From: Endozoicomonas sp. NE40
GTDB lineage: Bacteria > Pseudomonadota > Gammaproteobacteria > Pseudomonadales > Endozoicomonadaceae
Reading direction: 5' to 3'
NCBI RefSeq assembly: GCF_040549045.1
Contig: NZ_JBEWTB010000002.1
Coordinates: forward strand, 1,519,501 to 1,583,500
DNA length: 64,000 nt
The notes beneath the pieces are model-generated. The model made no database searches. It had not been told where the DNA came from and saw only the letters and a program-made list of their open reading frames with translations. Below are positions 61,420 through 64,000 of the stretch, one piece after another (within the stretch, counting starts at the first letter, position 1; each line of letters begins with the position of its first letter). The translations under genes and the position numbers were made by a program.

Positions 61420-64000
61420 ATGAAACAACAATATATTTCGTACCGTGAAACCATCGAGTTTCTCAATAAAGCCATGGGGGAACACCCCGACCTTATCCGC
61501 CTGCAAAGCATTGGAGAAACCTGGGAAGGTCGCCCAATCATGCTTGTGACCATTTCTAATGATGTCGCCTACGCCAATGAAAAGCCGGCTTTGCTCTACA
61601 CGGGCACTATCCACGCCAGAGAGTGGATAGGCATTGAACTGGCGACACAGTTTGTCCAGTATGTCATCGATCACTACAAAACCAACCCAAAGCTGTTTAA
61701 CGCACTGACCCGCAACACACTTTACATGGTTCCCTGCCTGAACCCTGACGGGTTTGAATATTCACGCCGCCACTTCTCTTTCTGGCGGAAAAACCGCAGG
61801 GACAATGGCGATGGCACCTTTGGTGTAGACCTGAACCGTAACTTTTCCGTTCGTTTCCGTAAAAGTCAGGACACAAGCTCCAACATCTACGGCGGTCCGG
61901 AACCGTTCTCAGAACCGGAAACCCGGGCAATAAAAGAGTTTGTCGACAAACACCCCAACATTACCATCTCCCTGGATTACCATTCTCAGGGCAATGTCTT
62001 TTTTCCGGCACACAAGTTCAACCACGAAGAAGAGATAGAAGGCACCGACCTGAATCAGCTTTGTGCCAATATGGCCAGTGAAATCAGCAAGGTGACCGGC
62101 CGTCAGTATGGTATTCACAGGGGCAAACCACCGCTCAACCTGATACACGGCAGCGGACGTGAGTATTATTACAACAGGGGCATACTTGCCACCGTCGTAG
62201 AAGTAGGCACCCGGAACATTCCTGATTACCTGATCAATATGAAACAGAGCGTGGATGAAAACATACCTGCGGTTCTGTACGCCCTGGAGTCTGCCATCAA
62301 TTACTCGCCAAAGGCTCCGGCAAGAGTCTCTGGTTTTCTCGCAGAACAGGTTGGTATGAACGAGGTCTGTCTGAAATGGGAACATGAGAGCCAGTCCGAC
62401 TGTTTTTTTGAAATTTACCGAACCCCTTCCCCCAAGCATCCCTGCACCAATGCTAATCGTGTTGCCATTACCCGCGCTCATTTCCACCGGGATATTCAAC
62501 TGAACAGCGGCCAGCGTTATTTTTACACCGTCAGGGCTGTTGACCGGGCCAGTGGCATCAAGTCACCTTTTACGCCTGCCCTGAAGCTGAAAACCCTGTT
62601 GGCTGGTGATGAATTTTCACACACTCTGTTCCCGGCCCGGTCTGATGTCGGTTATGTTGGTGAAAAAACCCCTTCACTGAACAGCAAACATTTTGGCTAT
62701 AACTCCCTGTTCGTTGGCGTGAACCATAATAAAGGCCACTGCCTGGGTGTTATTGCTTACAATCTGGAAAATCTGCCTGCCGATACCCATATTAAAACCG
62801 CCCGTTTCTCGCTTTATCCAATGAACCGGGTCAACGCAAAGATCGAAAAATACGGCGAGTGGTCAGTATCTATTCTTGATGCCAGCGAAATCAGCGATCT
62901 CACCAGCTATGAACAAATTGCCGGTGCAACGGTCATTCAGACTCTGGGGGATGCGATTCCCTCCGATCAGCTGACACAGGGAATATGGACTGAATGGAAT
63001 TTCACCGGCACTGAACGTCGCATCCTGCAACAGCAGATTGCGTCCGGCCGGATTCTTCTGCGGATTGAAGGCCCGGATACACTGCCAAGGGGACATGATT
63101 CCCAGATGATGCAGTTTGATATAGGTTACGGTCGCTTTGGCGCAGGTATCCACTATCGCCCCAACCTTGAAATTATCTATACCCGAACCAGTCAGCAGCT
63201 TAACCTTGAGCCTGAAAATCTGCACACGATTGCCCGCAAGGAAGTCGTAGAAGGAAAGCTGAAGTCGGGCTTTGACAGCCGTGGTGATAAAGTTTACGGA
63301 CACCTCAGTTTCAACCTCGATCAATTGCCTGACCCGGAAAAAACCGTTGTCACTGAAGCCTATGTAGAGCTGAAAGCAAAAAACCGGCTCAAAACCCGTA
63401 AAGATATCCGCTTCACCATTGAGATGGCTGAGCTGGAAGAGCTGGCTTATGACGATGTTCTGAACCGACAGCAGATCGAGTACATAGGGTACGAAGTCAG
63501 CAATACTGACCTGAAAGCAAACGCTGCCCACTGCTTTATGTTTGACAGCTACTGTCGTCAGATTCTGGAACAGCTGCACAGCCGTAACATGCCGGTCTAC
63601 CTGATTGTACGACCAACCACTCCCAGCCAGGAGCGCAATGCCATTATTGACTGGCATGGAAAAGGCGAAAACTGGCAGGCAAAGCTGGTCATCAAATATA
63701 TTGAGCGGCGCAAAAAGCCACTTCCACCACCAACCGCGTTGACGGCCTCGTTAGACAGCGACTCAGGCCGCGTCCGGCTCACCTGGAAAAAACCGGATGA
63801 TCCGGACTTTGTTGGCTGCTATGTGGTCAGAAACCGTTTCCATCCACCCCGCTCTCCGCTGGATGGAGTAAAACTGTATGGCGGCAGGGACGAGTACACA
63901 CTGGACGACTTTGGCAACCCTAACATCGCCAAATATTACGCAGTGTTCAGTTATGACAGTGTTCCCAACTACTCTGCTCCAGCCACAGTATTGTTCAGCC
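61420..64000 (+). CDS. M14-family zinc carboxypeptidase with Fn3-like domains (3' truncated by window edge)
   Basis: An open frame from ATG 61420 to the end of the window, at least 860 codons. Residues 1-290 are a carboxypeptidase A-type domain: zinc ligands H65 and E68 (H-A-R-E-W) and H188 (D-Y-H-S-Q-G), substrate-binding R-K-N-R-R-D-N and N-R-N-F, Y-G-G and P-E-T-R, and catalytic E261 in V-V-E-V-G-T-R. No signal peptide is present. Fibronectin-III-like segments follow at about 295-390 (A-P-A-R-V-S-G-F) and near 770 (L-P-P-P-T-A-L-T-A-S-L). It follows ligase B by 87 bases and is probably in the same transcript. Confidence 0.88.
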   Translation, partial: MKQQYISYRETIEFLNKAMGEHPDLIRLQSIGETWEGRPIMLVTISNDVAYANEKPALLYTGTIHAREWIGIELATQFVQYVIDHYKTNPKLFNALTRNTLYMVPCLNPDGFEYSRRHFSFWRKNRRDNGDGTFGVDLNRNFSVRFRKSQDTSSNIYGGPEPFSEPETRAIKEFVDKHPNITISLDYHSQGNVFFPAHKFNHEEEIEGTDLNQLCANMASEISKVTGRQYGIHRGKPPLNLIHGSGREYYYNRGILATVVEVGTRNIPDYLINMKQSVDENIPAVLYALESAINYSPKAPARVSGFLAEQVGMNEVCLKWEHESQSDCFFEIYRTPSPKHPCTNANRVAITRAHFHRDIQLNSGQRYFYTVRAVDRASGIKSPFTPALKLKTLLAGDEFSHTLFPARSDVGYVGEKTPSLNSKHFGYNSLFVGVNHNKGHCLGVIAYNLENLPADTHIKTARFSLYPMNRVNAKIEKYGEWSVSILDASEISDLTSYEQIAGATVIQTLGDAIPSDQLTQGIWTEWNFTGTERRILQQQIASGRILLRIEGPDTLPRGHDSQMMQFDIGYGRFGAGIHYRPNLEIIYTRTSQQLNLEPENLHTIARKEVVEGKLKSGFDSRGDKVYGHLSFNLDQLPDPEKTVVTEAYVELKAKNRLKTRKDIRFTIEMAELEELAYDDVLNRQQIEYIGYEVSNTDLKANAAHCFMFDSYCRQILEQLHSRNMPVYLIVRPTTPSQERNAIIDWHGKGENWQAKLVIKYIERRKKPLPPPTALTASLDSDSGRVRLTWKKPDDPDFVGCYVVRNRFHPPRSPLDGVKLYGGRDEYTLDDFGNPNIAKYYAVFSYDSVPNYSAPATVLFS

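Overview
The window reads as chromosome of a marine-type gammaproteobacterium, most likely from the Oceanospirillales/Endozoicomonadaceae. The reasons are a block of housekeeping genes in the order known from Pseudomonas and relatives (cysN-cysD ... degS/algW ... hisD-hisG-murA-ibaG-mlaBCDEF ... kdsD-kdsC-lptCAB-rpoN-hpf-ptsN-rapZ-ptsO-mgtE-pmbA-yjgA), the short form of HisG, and an accessory set with eukaryotic-like domains (OGFr-like region, SET domain, Sel1-like helical repeats) that is typical of host-associated marine bacteria. The genus is an inference from gene content; no rRNA gene is present.

Layout. 1-5.6 kb: a truncated gene end, an exported avidin-fold protein that lacks most of the biotin pocket, a DUF212 membrane protein, yaaA, a YqhA-type membrane protein, and a FadL-type outer-membrane porin whose last codons are frameshifted. 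4.6-9.7 kb (minus): a general amino-acid ABC transporter (aapJQMP) with an S-adenosylhomocysteine-hydrolase-like gene at its end. 10.1-18.2 kb: one 2679-codon exported protein of unknown role with a nucleotidyltransferase-like motif set and Sel1-like repeats. 18.2-23.5 kb: folE, the threonine-degradation pair kbl-tdh, a frameshifted NSS symporter, a REP-like element and a GNAT-like protein. 23.5-50.8 kb: the conserved block, covering sulfate activation, envelope stress protease, histidine, peptidoglycan, phospholipid transport, LPS synthesis/export, sigma-54 and nitrogen PTS, Mg transport and TldE. It is interrupted between cysD and the NIF3 gene by about 2.9 kb of accessory DNA (OGFr-like protein, ISKra4-type transposase remnant, a Stv-like hypothetical and a further ORF remnant).

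50.8-64 kb: glycerophosphodiesterase, methyltransferase, FGGY kinase, tRNA-His, a recent tandem duplication of a small Spy/CpxP-like exported protein, a stand-alone SET protein, a PhnA-type protein, and a cluster at the right edge of an M20 carboxypeptidase (divergent), two RimK-like ATP-grasp ligases and a long M14 zinc carboxypeptidase. That last cluster pairs putative amino-acid-adding enzymes with amino-acid-removing ones and is the strongest candidate here for an undescribed system. The exported avidin-like protein, the giant exported protein and the OGFr-like protein are the other items most worth following up.
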